A stretch of 64,000 bases of DNA from Paraburkholderia sp. PREW-6R. GTDB lineage: Bacteria; Pseudomonadota; Gammaproteobacteria; Burkholderiales; Burkholderiaceae. The notes below the pieces were generated by a model. The model saw only the letters and a list, made by a program, of their open reading frames with translations, was not told the origin of the DNA and searched no databases. The position numbers and the translations under genes were made by a program. This document shows positions 9,115-17,369 of the stretch, piece after piece; the first letter of the stretch is position 1, and each line of letters starts with the position of its first letter. The stretch spans positions 1 to 64,000 of the forward strand of contig NZ_CP155075.1 in assembly GCF_039621805.1 (NCBI RefSeq), in the 5' to 3' direction.

Positions 9115-9303
9115 GGACGGTTTTTGTGCGCGGCTGGACGGTTTTTGTGCCATGGGGGACCGAAATTGGGGCGTTCGAGGTGGAATTTGTGAGAGAAGGG
9201 GTGGAAATTGGGCGCATGAGGGGGCGGTTTTTGTGAGGAGCGGTTTGACTAGCGCCAAACGGGCAAGCTTGCCCACAGCCTTCAGGGGCGGTTTTTGTGT
9301 TGA
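9115..9303 (+). repeat. Iteron array, consensus GGACGGTTTTTGTGCGCG
   Basis: Perfect or near-perfect copies start at 9115, 9136, 9222 and 9286. Degenerate copies start at 9157, 9178 and 9199. The first five starts are exactly 21 bases apart (two helical turns), so Rep would bind one face of the DNA. The last intervals are 23 and 64 bases (about three 21-base steps). The strongest conserved core is GGTTTTTGTG. All copies face rep. Confidence 0.88.
9261..9274. repeat. 14-bp perfect palindrome within the iteron array
   Basis: GGGCAAGCTTGCCC lies between the iterons at 9222 and 9286. It has no T-tract and is too GC-rich and short to be a terminator. It may bind a host factor or Rep dimer. Confidence 0.5.
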
Positions 9304-9327
9304 CACCATTTGCGTCCCTGCTAGAGT
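9300..9327 (+). promoter_or_regulatory. rep promoter overlapping the last iteron
   Basis: A consensus TTGACA at 9300-9305 is followed after 16 bases by TAGAGT at 9322-9327 (four of six matches to the -10 consensus). The -35 box shares four bases with the last iteron (9286-9303), so Rep binding there should block RNA polymerase and give autorepression. Initiation near 9334 would leave a very short leader before the rep start at 9350. Confidence 0.7.
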
Positions 9328-9349
9328 GCCCGGCATGGAATCGAGTTAA

Positions 9350-10750
9350 ATGGAAAACCAAAGCCTCCCCGTCACGCCGCATCAGCTCGCTCTGGACATC
9401 TACGAAGACATGTCCGGTCAGGGCTCGTCTATCAGCGACGCCACGAGAGACATTGGTTTTTTACGGAACAACATCTTCACGCGGGTAGGCGGCCTTGGCA
9501 TTGCAGCGCGCCGGGTTCTGGATGCGGCCTATTTTCTGGTGGCTGCGAAGGCGCCGGATGAACTGATCGACGACAAGGTCTACACGTTCACCGCGGAGAT
9601 CAACTACTTCAAGTGGTTGATGCGTTATGACAGCCGGAACCACAGCCACCTGGTCGCCCAGATGCGGGCCGCCGCAAAGGCGCGGGTCGAAATCATGACC
9701 GCACCCTCCATCGAGGAACTGACGGACAAGGATGCGTGGGGGACGATCAGCCTGCTCGGCGATTGCTACATCGACCGCGGGCTCGTGTGTGTGCTGCTGT
9801 CGGGGCGCGTGATCAAATACCTGATCAGCCCTTATAAGGCCCATTGGCTCAGTCTGCGGGCGTCGACCGCATTCTCCCTTTCCCTGTCGCGTGCGATTTA
9901 TGACCGGCTTATTCCGTGTGAAGGCCACGGCGTCACCGAGTGGTTCGCTTACGAAGAAATTCTGGAATGGCCAGGTAAAGTGGGTGAGTCCAGAAGGGAA
10001 GTCAAAGAGTTTAAAAAACGCTTTCTCGAGCCGGCCATCACGCAGCTGAACGAGGTGTCGGATTTCGACGTGAGTTGGGAAGCCAATGGCGAGCGGCTGC
10101 CTGCTGACAAGCTGAAAATGCGTTTTCGCTTCACAAAGAAGCAGGGGGCAGACGCCGCGCGCGCGGGCATCGACGATTCGATGTATCTGGTCCTCCACGA
10201 CGAATTCGCGTTCAGCAGCGAAGACTTCGAGCGCATAGCCCAGAACCGTGGCGAATGGACAGACGCGCGGCTCATGCAAGCTGTCGAATACACGCGTCAC
10301 CGTCTGAACGAAGGGAAGATCACTTCGAGTCCCAAGGGGTATCTGTGGAAGGCCCTGATGGGGAATTACCGCATCGGCGATGCTGACAGGAAGATGGTGT
10401 CCGTCCGCGCCAACCTGCGGGAAACCGGCAAGCGCGAAGCAACGTCCCGTAGCACGGCAGAGGCGAAACTCCATGCCAGCCTGGAGGCCCAAAACGAAGT
10501 GGCGCGAGCGAAAATGGCGATCGAGGTAAAGACCGGCAAAGACTTTTTCGAAGCCGCCGACGCCGCCATGCAACGCGAGCTTTTCCAGTCTTATATCAGA
10601 GGCCTGATGCCGCAGCGGTTGATCGAGAAGCAGGGGTTAAAACGCGAGGAGTTGAGTCCTCAGAATATCCTTGTCAAAGATAAGGTGATCGCCGACTCGT
10701 TCTGCACGCATGTGTTCGCGAAACGCAAGAAGATGCACGCGGGACAGTAG
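9350..10750 (+). CDS. rep: Replication initiation protein, Rep_3 (RepB) family
   Basis: A 466-residue initiator expected to bind the iterons directly upstream and open the origin. The central region (RNNIFTRVGGLGIAARRVLDAAYFLV, later AHWLSLRASTAFSLSLSRAIYDRL and WFAYEEILEWPGK...RREVKEFKKRFLEPAITQLN) has the two winged-helix pattern of Rep_3 proteins. A charged, probably flexible C-terminus from about residue 330 makes it longer than small-plasmid Rep proteins and similar to those of Burkholderia megaplasmids. The ATG at 9350 follows directly after the stop of a tiny frame (9335-9349), and only a weak GAG lies upstream. Its promoter overlaps an iteron. Confidence 0.92.
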   Translation: MENQSLPVTPHQLALDIYEDMSGQGSSISDATRDIGFLRNNIFTRVGGLGIAARRVLDAAYFLVAAKAPDELIDDKVYTFTAEINYFKWLMRYDSRNHSHLVAQMRAAAKARVEIMTAPSIEELTDKDAWGTISLLGDCYIDRGLVCVLLSGRVIKYLISPYKAHWLSLRASTAFSLSLSRAIYDRLIPCEGHGVTEWFAYEEILEWPGKVGESRREVKEFKKRFLEPAITQLNEVSDFDVSWEANGERLPADKLKMRFRFTKKQGADAARAGIDDSMYLVLHDEFAFSSEDFERIAQNRGEWTDARLMQAVEYTRHRLNEGKITSSPKGYLWKALMGNYRIGDADRKMVSVRANLRETGKREATSRSTAEAKLHASLEAQNEVARAKMAIEVKTGKDFFEAADAAMQRELFQSYIRGLMPQRLIEKQGLKREELSPQNILVKDKVIADSFCTHVFAKRKKMHAGQ

Positions 10751-11081
10751 GAGTAACCAGAGTACCCGCAATCGTGACGGGGGGCGCACGGTCCGCCGCC
10801 AACGCAACCTGAATGGCTTTGCGTGTTGCGCTCGGCAAGGCGCCATGAGGTTCGATCAAGCCAGGCAATGCCCAGCCGTCGCATGATGGTGCTGGCGTTC
10901 GCAGTGCCCGACGACGGTCCGGATGTACGACGCGCTACGCTTCTGATTCAATGGGCCAACCACAGTCACGCATCGGCCACGCTGACGCGGCAAAAAACGC
11001 ACTCCTGAAGGGTGTCCGTTTAAGACGCAGCGCGCGGAGGCAAGCTGAAGAGCCGCTTTCCAACTACGTCACGAAGCGACT
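10751..11081. other. Intergenic region after rep
   Basis: About 330 bases with no convincing gene; open frames are short and overlap on both strands. No clear terminator hairpin with a T-tract was seen after rep. The right end meets the degenerate 3' end of the broken O-methyltransferase gene. Confidence 0.5.
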
Positions 11082-11724
11082 CTACGAAACCACGACGGTG
11101 AACTCAACCCCTGATTCAAAATCCAGCGTCGTGGTCGAGTAACGCGGATCCCGGACGTAGCAGACGCTCAACTTGCCTGAATAGATCCAGATAGGTGTCG
11201 GCCCATACATCGATGAAGACCATGTCGAACGTGCCGGTCAGTTGCGACACGGTCTGGAAAACATCACCTTCGCGCAGATCGACGTAAGCGTCTACGTCCG
11301 CGGTTCTGATGTGGCTGCGCAATTGGACACACTTGGCCGCGTCGAACTCGGTCGCGACCACTATGCCAGAGCCTAGCGTGCGAAGGCCTTCCGCAAGATA
11401 TAGCGTCGACACGCCGCAAGAACTGCCAAGTTCGAGGATTCGAGCCGGTCTGTGCGAAAGCACCAGGTTGCGCAAAAACCTTCCGGTTTCCGCCGACACG
11501 GCTAACGAAAGCGATGAGCGCTGCGTAGATTCGAAGTCTTCGCTCGACAATCCGACCGTTTCAAGAAACCGTCCGCGCAGTCGAGGCGCGAGCGTTTCGT
11601 AGTCCTCGGCGAGAGTCAGAAACTCATCACTCGATCCCGGAAACTGCGCCGTTGCTCGGGCGATGATTTCTGTCCGGCTCTGTTCGTGGAGCCGCTGCAG
11701 AAGGGCGGCGGTGGTCGAAGCCAT
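11082..11724 (-). pseudogene. Family-3 SAM-dependent O-methyltransferase with internal deletion and frameshift
   Basis: The gene starts at 11724 with AAGGAG upstream and codes for a class I methyltransferase. AdoMet motif I is seen in ARILELGSSCGVSTLYLAEGL, then VVATEFDAAK and a FDMVFIDVWADTYLDLFRQVERLLRPG stretch. The open frame stops at 11116 after only 202 residues, right after LLRPGS. In the next frame the DNA continues as DPRYSTTTLDFESGVEF and then TVVVS with a stop at 11082-11084, which is the usual C-terminus of this family. The segment that normally links these parts (the metal-binding DN region and following helix, roughly 25-30 residues) is missing. The join near 11140-11150 is therefore a deletion that also shifted the frame, and activity is unlikely. 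Confidence 0.8.
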
Positions 11725-11902
11725 GTGCGCTCCTTTGAGATGATCGATGTAGTCGCAACCTTATTGCCTGCGCCGACTTCCGATCGTCGGTGTGCGAGAG
11801 CGGCGCCAGGTTACTCTTGTCAGCCTGATCGCGTGTCCAGCGCACGTCGTTACACCCACGCCACGCGATTAAAAGGCTCGTGCTTTCACCTTGCAAGTTT
11901 GG

Positions 11903-12211
11903 TCAATCTCCGGCGCGGCCAGCGCGTCCCGATCGCCAGGCCGCGCGGAAATGCTCGCGTTCTTCGGGCGTCATTGCTTCCCATTTGCGCCAGTGGCGCC
12001 GTCCGCGCCAGCCTCCGTGTCCACGGAATCCGCCGAACAGGATGCGGCTCAAAACCAGCAAACCTAGCGCGTGGGCAAAATCGATCGTGCGGGCGCCGAC
12101 GAACAACGCCGGAATCACCCAGTTCCATAACGCCATGACGACCCCTCCGAGCACGCCCAGGGCGACCACCACCAGCAGCGCTTTGGCCGCACATCTGATT
12201 CGAAAATTCAT
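11903..12211 (-). CDS. Small membrane protein partnered with an ECF sigma factor
   Basis: A 102-residue protein. An N-terminal hydrophobic helix (ALLVVVALGVLGGVVMAL) and a second hydrophobic segment (ALGLLVLSRILF) are followed by a Gly/Arg-rich stretch and an acidic-basic tail KWEAMTPEEREHFRAAWRSG. The start at 12211 has AAGGAG at good spacing. It lies 12 bases after the sigma factor gene at 12224-12805 on the same strand, so the two form an operon. Small membrane proteins with this MTPEEREHF tail recur next to sigma genes; a role in controlling the sigma factor is possible but not demonstrated by sequence. Confidence 0.8.
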   Translation of the reverse strand: MNFRIRCAAKALLVVVALGVLGGVVMALWNWVIPALFVGARTIDFAHALGLLVLSRILFGGFRGHGGWRGRRHWRKWEAMTPEEREHFRAAWRSGRAGRAGD

Positions 12212-12223
12212 CCGTCCACTCCT

Positions 12224-12805
12224 TTAGATATCCAGATCGTCATAAACAGCCTGTAGTCGGGCACGCAAATGCAGGACTGCGTAGCGTTTGCGCGCAAGCA
12301 GCGTGTTGAGCGTGACGCCGCTTTCCGCCACCATGTCTTTGAAGGATCGCCCCTCCAGCTCGTGCGCAACGAATACCTCACGTTGACTCGGCGGCAGCTC
12401 ATCGAGGGCCTCCTGCAACGACTCAAGCAGCAAAGCGCGAGCGTAAAGCGCCTCCGGCCCGGCGTCGTGCGCCGGAAGCGCGATGTCGAGGCGATACTCG
12501 CTGTTCACGTCGTCATCGGCCCCGTCCAGATCCGCCAACGGCTGCTCTTTCTTCTTGCGAAAGCGATCGATGATGCGGTTGCGCGCGACGCGGAACAGCC
12601 ACGCGCTAGCCTGTTCGATCGGCGCGGGCAGACGGTAGGCCTGAACGAATTCGTGAAGCACGTCTTGCAGGATGTCTTCGGCATCGTCCGGGTCGCGTAT
12701 CCGGCGCCGGATGAAACTGATCAGCCTCGTGCGCTCGCGCACCACGGTCGCGGTGATGTCGTCGTCTTTGTCGGTCATCGTGTGCGAGGTGGCTGGCGGT
12801 TCCAT
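12224..12805 (-). CDS. ECF-type RNA polymerase sigma factor
   Basis: A sigma-70 family protein of up to 193 residues. Region 2 spans about residues 27-95 (RLISFIRRRIRDPDDAEDILQDVLHEF...ASAWLFRVARNRIIDRFR). Region 4 spans about 128-182 (ALDELPPSQREVFVAHELEGRSFKDMVAESGVTLNTLLARKRYAVLHLR), with the expected recognition helix. It is probably cotranscribed with the small membrane protein at 11903-12211. An alternative start at 12778 (MTDKDDD) fits the family equally well; neither start has a strong ribosome-binding site. The signal it responds to is unknown. Confidence 0.92.
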   Translation of the reverse strand: MEPPATSHTMTDKDDDITATVVRERTRLISFIRRRIRDPDDAEDILQDVLHEFVQAYRLPAPIEQASAWLFRVARNRIIDRFRKKKEQPLADLDGADDDVNSEYRLDIALPAHDAGPEALYARALLLESLQEALDELPPSQREVFVAHELEGRSFKDMVAESGVTLNTLLARKRYAVLHLRARLQAVYDDLDI

Positions 12806-13070
12806 GCGTCATAAGACGTTTCAGGCGCGCGAATATTGTGGTGATGGAGAGAAATCTTTTTTGTCGAGTGGTCGTTGACTGGAAGGGGAGGGGATGACTG
12901 ACGGCCTGTGATGACTGAGCAACCGCAGAAGGGATTCGTTGTCAGATCAATCACAAGGCTGCAGGTTGAGGCGTCTCCAAAGGCGTGGAGCTGCACCCCG
13001 ACATGAACCCTTGGTGTTTCGACAAAGCGCATGATCTTCGCGTCTACGGACTGCCGGGACGGGCGGTAGA

Positions 13071-13274
13071 TCACAAGACATCACGCTCATAAAAGTGAAA
13101 GTGCGGCAGCAACCGAACGAGCGTTTCCTTGCGCAAACCGTCGATTGCGGCGAATCCTGCAAGGAAATAAAAAACACGCAATGGTTCGGCGCTTTCGCGA
13201 ACATTGGCTCGAACGCTTCGAGGGCGGCGCACGTCTGGAACCGGCCGCCAATGTCGGAAAAAACGTCCTGACAA
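13071..13274 (-). pseudogene. Possible remnant of a RelE/HigB-like toxin gene
   Basis: The minus-strand frame contains LRVFYFLAGFAAIDGLRKET, which resembles the conserved core of RelE/HigB-type toxins (arginine, aromatic strand, then a short loop and a KKT-like basic strand). The preceding part of such a toxin seems to lie in a different frame (around 13200-13300), and the C-terminal helix is not recognisable. No antitoxin frame was identified nearby. The reading is tentative and rests on one short motif. Confidence 0.25.
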
Positions 13275-13286
13275 TGGACCCGGGCG

Positions 13287-13316
13287 AGAAAACGGGCCAC
13301 CCTCAGGTGGCCCGTT
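13287..13316 (-). terminator. Rho-independent terminator after the chloroperoxidase-like gene
   Basis: A perfect 11-base stem (AACGGGCCACC / GGTGGCCCGTT, loop of four bases at 13302-13305) lies 50 bases past the stop codon at 13370. On the minus strand the stem ends in a short TTTTCT tract. Confidence 0.75.
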
Positions 13317-13369
13317 GATCTGTGTTCGCGCGCGAGCCGTAACGCGAACGACTGCGCGCGGTTGAAGTT

Positions 13370-14203
13370 TTACGATTCGTTGATGAACGCCAGCAGATCG
13401 GCATTGATCGTGTCGGCGTTAGTCGTCGGCATGCCGTGAGGAAAGCCTGCATAGGTCTTGAGCGTGCCGTTCTGCACGAGCTTTGCCGAGAGCGGTCCCG
13501 AGTCCGCGTAGGGAACAATCTGGTCGTCGTCGCCATGCATGACCAGAACGGGAATGGTGGTGCTTTTCAGGTCTTCCGTGAAGTCCGTTTGCGAGAACGC
13601 GACGATGCCATCGTAGTGAGCCTTCGCACTCCCCATCATGCCCTGCCGCCACCAGTTTCTGATGATGCCCTCGGAAGGCTTTGCGTCAGGCCGGTTGTAG
13701 CCGTAGAAAGGGCCCGCGGGAATGTCGTAGTAGAACTGCGCGCGGTTTGCAGCAAGCTGAGCCTGAAGATCGTCGAAGACCTGCTTGGGCAGGCCGCCAG
13801 GATTGCTGTCGGTCTTCACCATGATCGGTGGCACTGCGCTGATGAGGACCGCCTTGGAAACGCGATCTTCGCCGTGGCGAGCCACATAATGGATGACTTC
13901 GCCGCCGCCCGTGGAGTGGCCCACGTGCACCGCTTTCTGCACGCCGAGATGATTCACCACCGCTGCGACGTCGTCGGCGTAATGGTCCATGTCGTGGCCG
14001 TCCCAGACCTGACTCGACCGCCCGTGCCCGCGCCGGTCGTGCGCGACTACCCGAAAGCCTTTAGCCAGAAAGAAGAGCATCTGGGCATCCCAGTCGTCTG
14101 CGCTAAGCGGCCAGCCGTGGTGGAAGAAGATGACCTGTGCGTCACGCGGGCCCCAGTCTTTATAGAAAATATCAACGCCATCCTTCGTTGTGACAAATCC
14201 CAT
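13370..14203 (-). CDS. Alpha/beta hydrolase, non-haem chloroperoxidase/arylesterase-like
   Basis: A 277-residue alpha/beta hydrolase. It has FFHHGWPLSADDWD (oxyanion region), the cap-preceding AHDRRGHGRSSQ, the nucleophile elbow GHSTGGGE (Ser), a catalytic Asp in MHGDDDQIVPY and a His in GFPHGMPTT. This pattern is typical of cofactor-free bacterial haloperoxidases/perhydrolases; the physiological substrate is usually an ester. The start is the ATG at 14203, with GGAGAAG upstream; the open frame extends further without a better signal. It is a single-gene unit, with a strong terminator at 13287-13316. Confidence 0.9.
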   Translation of the reverse strand: MGFVTTKDGVDIFYKDWGPRDAQVIFFHHGWPLSADDWDAQMLFFLAKGFRVVAHDRRGHGRSSQVWDGHDMDHYADDVAAVVNHLGVQKAVHVGHSTGGGEVIHYVARHGEDRVSKAVLISAVPPIMVKTDSNPGGLPKQVFDDLQAQLAANRAQFYYDIPAGPFYGYNRPDAKPSEGIIRNWWRQGMMGSAKAHYDGIVAFSQTDFTEDLKSTTIPVLVMHGDDDQIVPYADSGPLSAKLVQNGTLKTYAGFPHGMPTTNADTINADLLAFINES

Positions 14204-14710
14204 TTTCGCTTCTCCGGTGATGTGTTCGCGGCCAATCAACGTGGTGCGCGTTGTTTCGCGTTGCCATGGCTCGCCGCGCTGGAGTCGGCGAGGCCAATGC
14301 ACTGCTTGAACGCGGCGCTTTCACTGTCTTTGTCGCATACCTTTGTGACGATGCAGCGGCAGGCATCGCAGTGGAGCAATGCCTTGCTGAACCGTCTTCA
14401 ACTGTAGAGTTAAACCGGGGTCTGCGGGCGACACAATTAAAAAGTGCCCTATAACATCGACATTGTGGCGTCAGGCAGCGGCTTTTGCTGCTTTCTCATC
14501 CCATTCTGTGGGAGTCTGGTGCGCCGGTTTTTTTGCGGCTGCCGTGGTCGGTATGACGGAGAATGCGCAGGTCCCGACGGCAAGCGCATAACGTTAGTGG
14601 GGCAGGACGACCACGAGACATTCGCGATCGACAAGCGGGCCGCATTGCTGCGGCCCCTCGACTTGAGGTGGATTCCGCGTCTGCCGGAGAGCTTGGGGTC
14701 GAAAATCCGC
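14204..14710. other. Intergenic region with a GC hairpin
   Basis: About 500 bases without a supportable gene. A perfect hairpin at 14637-14656 (GGGCCGCA / TGCGGCCC, loop TTGC) lies past the end of the MetQ-like gene on the minus strand and may stop its transcript, although the following T-tract is poor. A T-run at about 14526-14533 belongs to no clear hairpin. Confidence 0.45.
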
Positions 14711-15538
14711 TCAGTGTTGCGGTGCGCCGTCCCATGCCGGCAACGTCGCGCCGTGGTACACCTTCAGGATCGACGAAGCGACATTCGCCTGCTGGTAGCT
14801 GTCCACCACCGTTTTCACCCACGGCGCCTGCTGGTCTTTTGCATTCACCGCGATAAAGTTGCGGTACGGATTACCCTGCACGCTTTCCTGCGCGATGCGT
14901 TCCTGAGGGATCTGGATGCCGGCCTTGATCGCCCAATCCGTATTGACCACGGCGGCGTCGACATCGCTGATCGCGCGGCCGACGATACCCGCGTCGAGTT
15001 CCTTGATCTGGATGTGCTTCGGATTGTCGGCGATGTCGCGTGCCGTAGGCAGCAGACCCACATCCGGGCGCAGCTTGATCAGCCCGTTTGCCTGCAGCAG
15101 AAGAAGCGCGCGGCCCTCGTTGCTCGGATCGTTCGGCACGCCGATCGTCGCGTTCTGCGGCAAAGCCGAGACGGACTTTACCTTGCGTGAATAGAGTCCA
15201 ATCGGCTGCACGTAAGTAAAGCCCACCGGCACGATCTGATAGTGACGCGCGGCAATCTGTGCGTCGAGATAAGGCTTGTGCTGAAAGGAGTTCGCATCGA
15301 GGTCGTGCTGCGCGAGCGCCTCGTTAGGCTGCGTATAGTCGGAGAACGTCGTGACCTTGACGGTGATGCCTTGCTTTGCCGCATTGGCCGCGACTACGCG
15401 CCACACGTCTTCGTCCTCGCCGGACATGATGCCCACGCGCACCGTCTGGCCCGCTGCCAGCGCCGGTTGCAGACTCACGATGCCGCAGGACAGGAGGACG
15501 GAGAACAACGCAGCCTTGAGCGTCTTCGATGCTTTCAT
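14711..15538 (-). CDS. MetQ/NlpA-family solute-binding protein, orphan
   Basis: A periplasmic binding protein of 275 residues for methionine-type ABC importers. It has a cleavable signal peptide ending near PALAAG. Family signatures are VRVGIMSGEDEDVWRVVAANAAKQGI, EALAQHDLDANSFQHKPYLD, YSRKVKSVSALPQNATIGVPNDPSNEGRALLLLQ and the final VYHGATLPAW. The signal peptide has a cysteine (LLSCGIV) but not a clear lipobox at its end. No MetN ATPase or MetI permease gene adjoins it, so it must use a transporter encoded elsewhere or be a leftover. Methionine, or a related small ligand, is likely. Confidence 0.88.
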   Translation of the reverse strand: MKASKTLKAALFSVLLSCGIVSLQPALAAGQTVRVGIMSGEDEDVWRVVAANAAKQGITVKVTTFSDYTQPNEALAQHDLDANSFQHKPYLDAQIAARHYQIVPVGFTYVQPIGLYSRKVKSVSALPQNATIGVPNDPSNEGRALLLLQANGLIKLRPDVGLLPTARDIADNPKHIQIKELDAGIVGRAISDVDAAVVNTDWAIKAGIQIPQERIAQESVQGNPYRNFIAVNAKDQQAPWVKTVVDSYQQANVASSILKVYHGATLPAWDGAPQH

Positions 15539-15918
15539 GTGTGTCGGAGTGTGTAGTCAAAGTGGTGGCATCGTAGAGACCTGGATGCGACCATGCAAAT
15601 AACATCTGGCACTATCGTTATATGCGTGTGGCCGGTTGTCGCGCGGGGTGCGCCGCGATGCAGCGCGGGTGTGCGAATCAGATTTCGCCGCTGGCGATTG
15701 CGCTTTGCAAGCAGGCGTTCAACTGCAAGCGAAGCGCCTTGTCCGGCGCCCCGCTGCATGAACAACCCGGGTGTGGTCCGCATGTCGAACATGCGCCGCG
15801 CTCGTGCACCGACGCCTCGGGTACGGGAGCATTGTGCTGCACAAGGTCCGTGGTGGACGCGGCAGTGCACATCAACTGCGCCGGGCGACTCACTTTGTGG
15901 TCGCCCGAACGTCGCGCG
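15539..15918. other. Intergenic region, nothing recognised
   Basis: About 380 bases between the MetQ-like gene and the aldehyde dehydrogenase gene. Only overlapping short frames are present, and no terminator with a T-tract was recognised. Confidence 0.5.
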
Positions 15919-17367
15919 TTAGCCGTGCCGGATCGCCACGGTTTTCAGGCTGGTAAATCCCAGCAGCGCCTCGAAACCTTTTTCGCGCCCGTGTCCGCTC
16001 GCCTTTACGCCGCCGAACGGCAACTCGACGCCACCGCCCGCGCCGTAGTTGTTAATGAAAACCTGTCCGGCCTGCAGTTTGCGCGCAAGCCTTAGTCCAC
16101 GGGATGCGTCCTGCGTCCAGACGCCGGCTACCAGTCCGTATTCGGTGCCGTTGGCAAGCTTCACCGCGTCGGCTTCGGTATCGAACGGCATGGCGGCCAG
16201 CACGGGACCGAACACTTCCTCCTGCGCGAGCCGGCTGTGCGGCGGCACGTCTCGAAACAGCACGGCAGGATGATAAAAGCCTCCGCGCGATGCCTCGACC
16301 GCAATCGTCCCGCGCGCAGCCACGCGCAATCCTTCTGCTTCCGCCGATTCGACGAAGGCCCGTACGCGCGCCTGCTGCTTCGCATTGACGAGCGGACCCA
16401 TATCCAGATCCATCGCGGGCGGACCGGCCCGCAGGCTGGCAAAACGCTCGCTCAGCCGTTCGATCACCGTCTCGTAGATGCCGCGCTGGACGAGCAGGCG
16501 GCTGCCCGCCGAGCAGGTTTGTCCGGCGTTCTGAATGATGGCGTTGAGAATGACCGGCAACGCTTCGTCGAGATCGGCGTCGTCGAAAACCAGTTGGGGC
16601 GACTTGCCGCCCAGTTCGAGCACGGCGGGGCAGTGACGCTCCGCTACGGCGCGCGCGACCTGCGCGCCTGTCACCGTCGATCCGGTAAAGGAGATGTGGC
16701 GGATGCCCTTGTGCGCCGATAGTGCCGCGCCTGCCTCGCCGCCCAGCCCGGTCACCACGTTCAGGGCGCCAGACGGCAAGCCGGTTTCGGCGGCGATTTC
16801 GGCAAGGCGAAGAATCGAGAGGCTGGCGTCTTCGGCGGGCTTCACCACACATGCGTTACCCGCAGCCAGCGACGCGCCGACGCTGCGCCCGAAAATCTGC
16901 ATCGGGTAATTCCACGGAATGATATGGCCGGTGACGCCGATCGGTTCGCGCACGGTCAGCACGGTGAAGCCGGTCGTGTAAGGCAGTGTCTCGCCGTGCA
17001 GCTTGTCCACGCAGCCGGCGTAGTAGCGCAGATAGCGGGCGAGCACGGCGGCATCGGTGCGCGCAGTTTTCAGCGCCTTGCCAGTATCCCTTGCTTCGAG
17101 TTGCGCGAGTTCGTCGCCATGCTTGAGCACCGCGGCGGCGAAGTCGAACAGAAGGTTGCTGCGGTCCACGGGAGACAGGCGGGCCCACGGCCCGTCGACA
17201 GCTTCACCCAGAGCGGCTTGCGCTGCCGCGACGGCACGGTCGATGTCGCTGGCGTTGCCCCGTGCAATGGCCGCAAACGGCTCGCCCGTGCTGGGGTCGA
17301 TGACGTCGACGAACGCGCCGCCGTCCGGTGCGACGTGAGCATTGGCGATGTAGTGGCGGTATTCCAT
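15919..17367 (-). CDS. Aldehyde dehydrogenase family protein
   Basis: A full-length 482-residue NAD(P)+-dependent aldehyde dehydrogenase. It has IIPWNYPMQIFGRSVGASLAAGN, HISFTGSTVTGAQVARAV, the general base in ELGGKSPQLVFDDADL, the catalytic cysteine in NAGQTCSAGSRLLV and EEVFGPVLAAMPF. It resembles the betaine or gamma-aminobutyraldehyde group. Its ATG follows the ttuC-like stop by two bases, and the AGGAG site lies inside the ttuC end, so it is the second gene of a tight two-gene operon. Its partner suggests it oxidises a semialdehyde arising from hydroxy-acid breakdown, such as glyoxylate- or tartronate-related compounds; this is inference. Confidence 0.92.
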   Translation of the reverse strand: MEYRHYIANAHVAPDGGAFVDVIDPSTGEPFAAIARGNASDIDRAVAAAQAALGEAVDGPWARLSPVDRSNLLFDFAAAVLKHGDELAQLEARDTGKALKTARTDAAVLARYLRYYAGCVDKLHGETLPYTTGFTVLTVREPIGVTGHIIPWNYPMQIFGRSVGASLAAGNACVVKPAEDASLSILRLAEIAAETGLPSGALNVVTGLGGEAGAALSAHKGIRHISFTGSTVTGAQVARAVAERHCPAVLELGGKSPQLVFDDADLDEALPVILNAIIQNAGQTCSAGSRLLVQRGIYETVIERLSERFASLRAGPPAMDLDMGPLVNAKQQARVRAFVESAEAEGLRVAARGTIAVEASRGGFYHPAVLFRDVPPHSRLAQEEVFGPVLAAMPFDTEADAVKLANGTEYGLVAGVWTQDASRGLRLARKLQAGQVFINNYGAGGGVELPFGGVKASGHGREKGFEALLGFTSLKTVAIRHG

Positions 17368-17369
17368 GC

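Larger units (their letters stand above)
8940..9303. other. Replication origin (oriV): AT-rich segment, DnaA box and iteron array
   Basis: The 640-base gap between parA and rep has the layout of an iteron origin. An AT-rich unwinding-type segment (about 8940-9100, with several A and T runs) is followed by a DnaA-box-like sequence at 9106-9114. Direct repeats then run to 9303 and abut the rep promoter. A Rep_3 initiator gene lies immediately downstream. The order AT-rich region, DnaA box, iterons, rep is what is known for iteron plasmids; its use as the active origin here is inferred. Confidence 0.85.

Noticed and set aside
9461..10573. 370-codon minus-strand frame within rep
   Set aside because: Shadow of the rep gene; no family motif and no ribosome-binding site.
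14444..15190. 248-codon plus-strand frame across the MetQ region
   Set aside because: Antisense to a well-supported solute-binding protein gene and without recognisable features.
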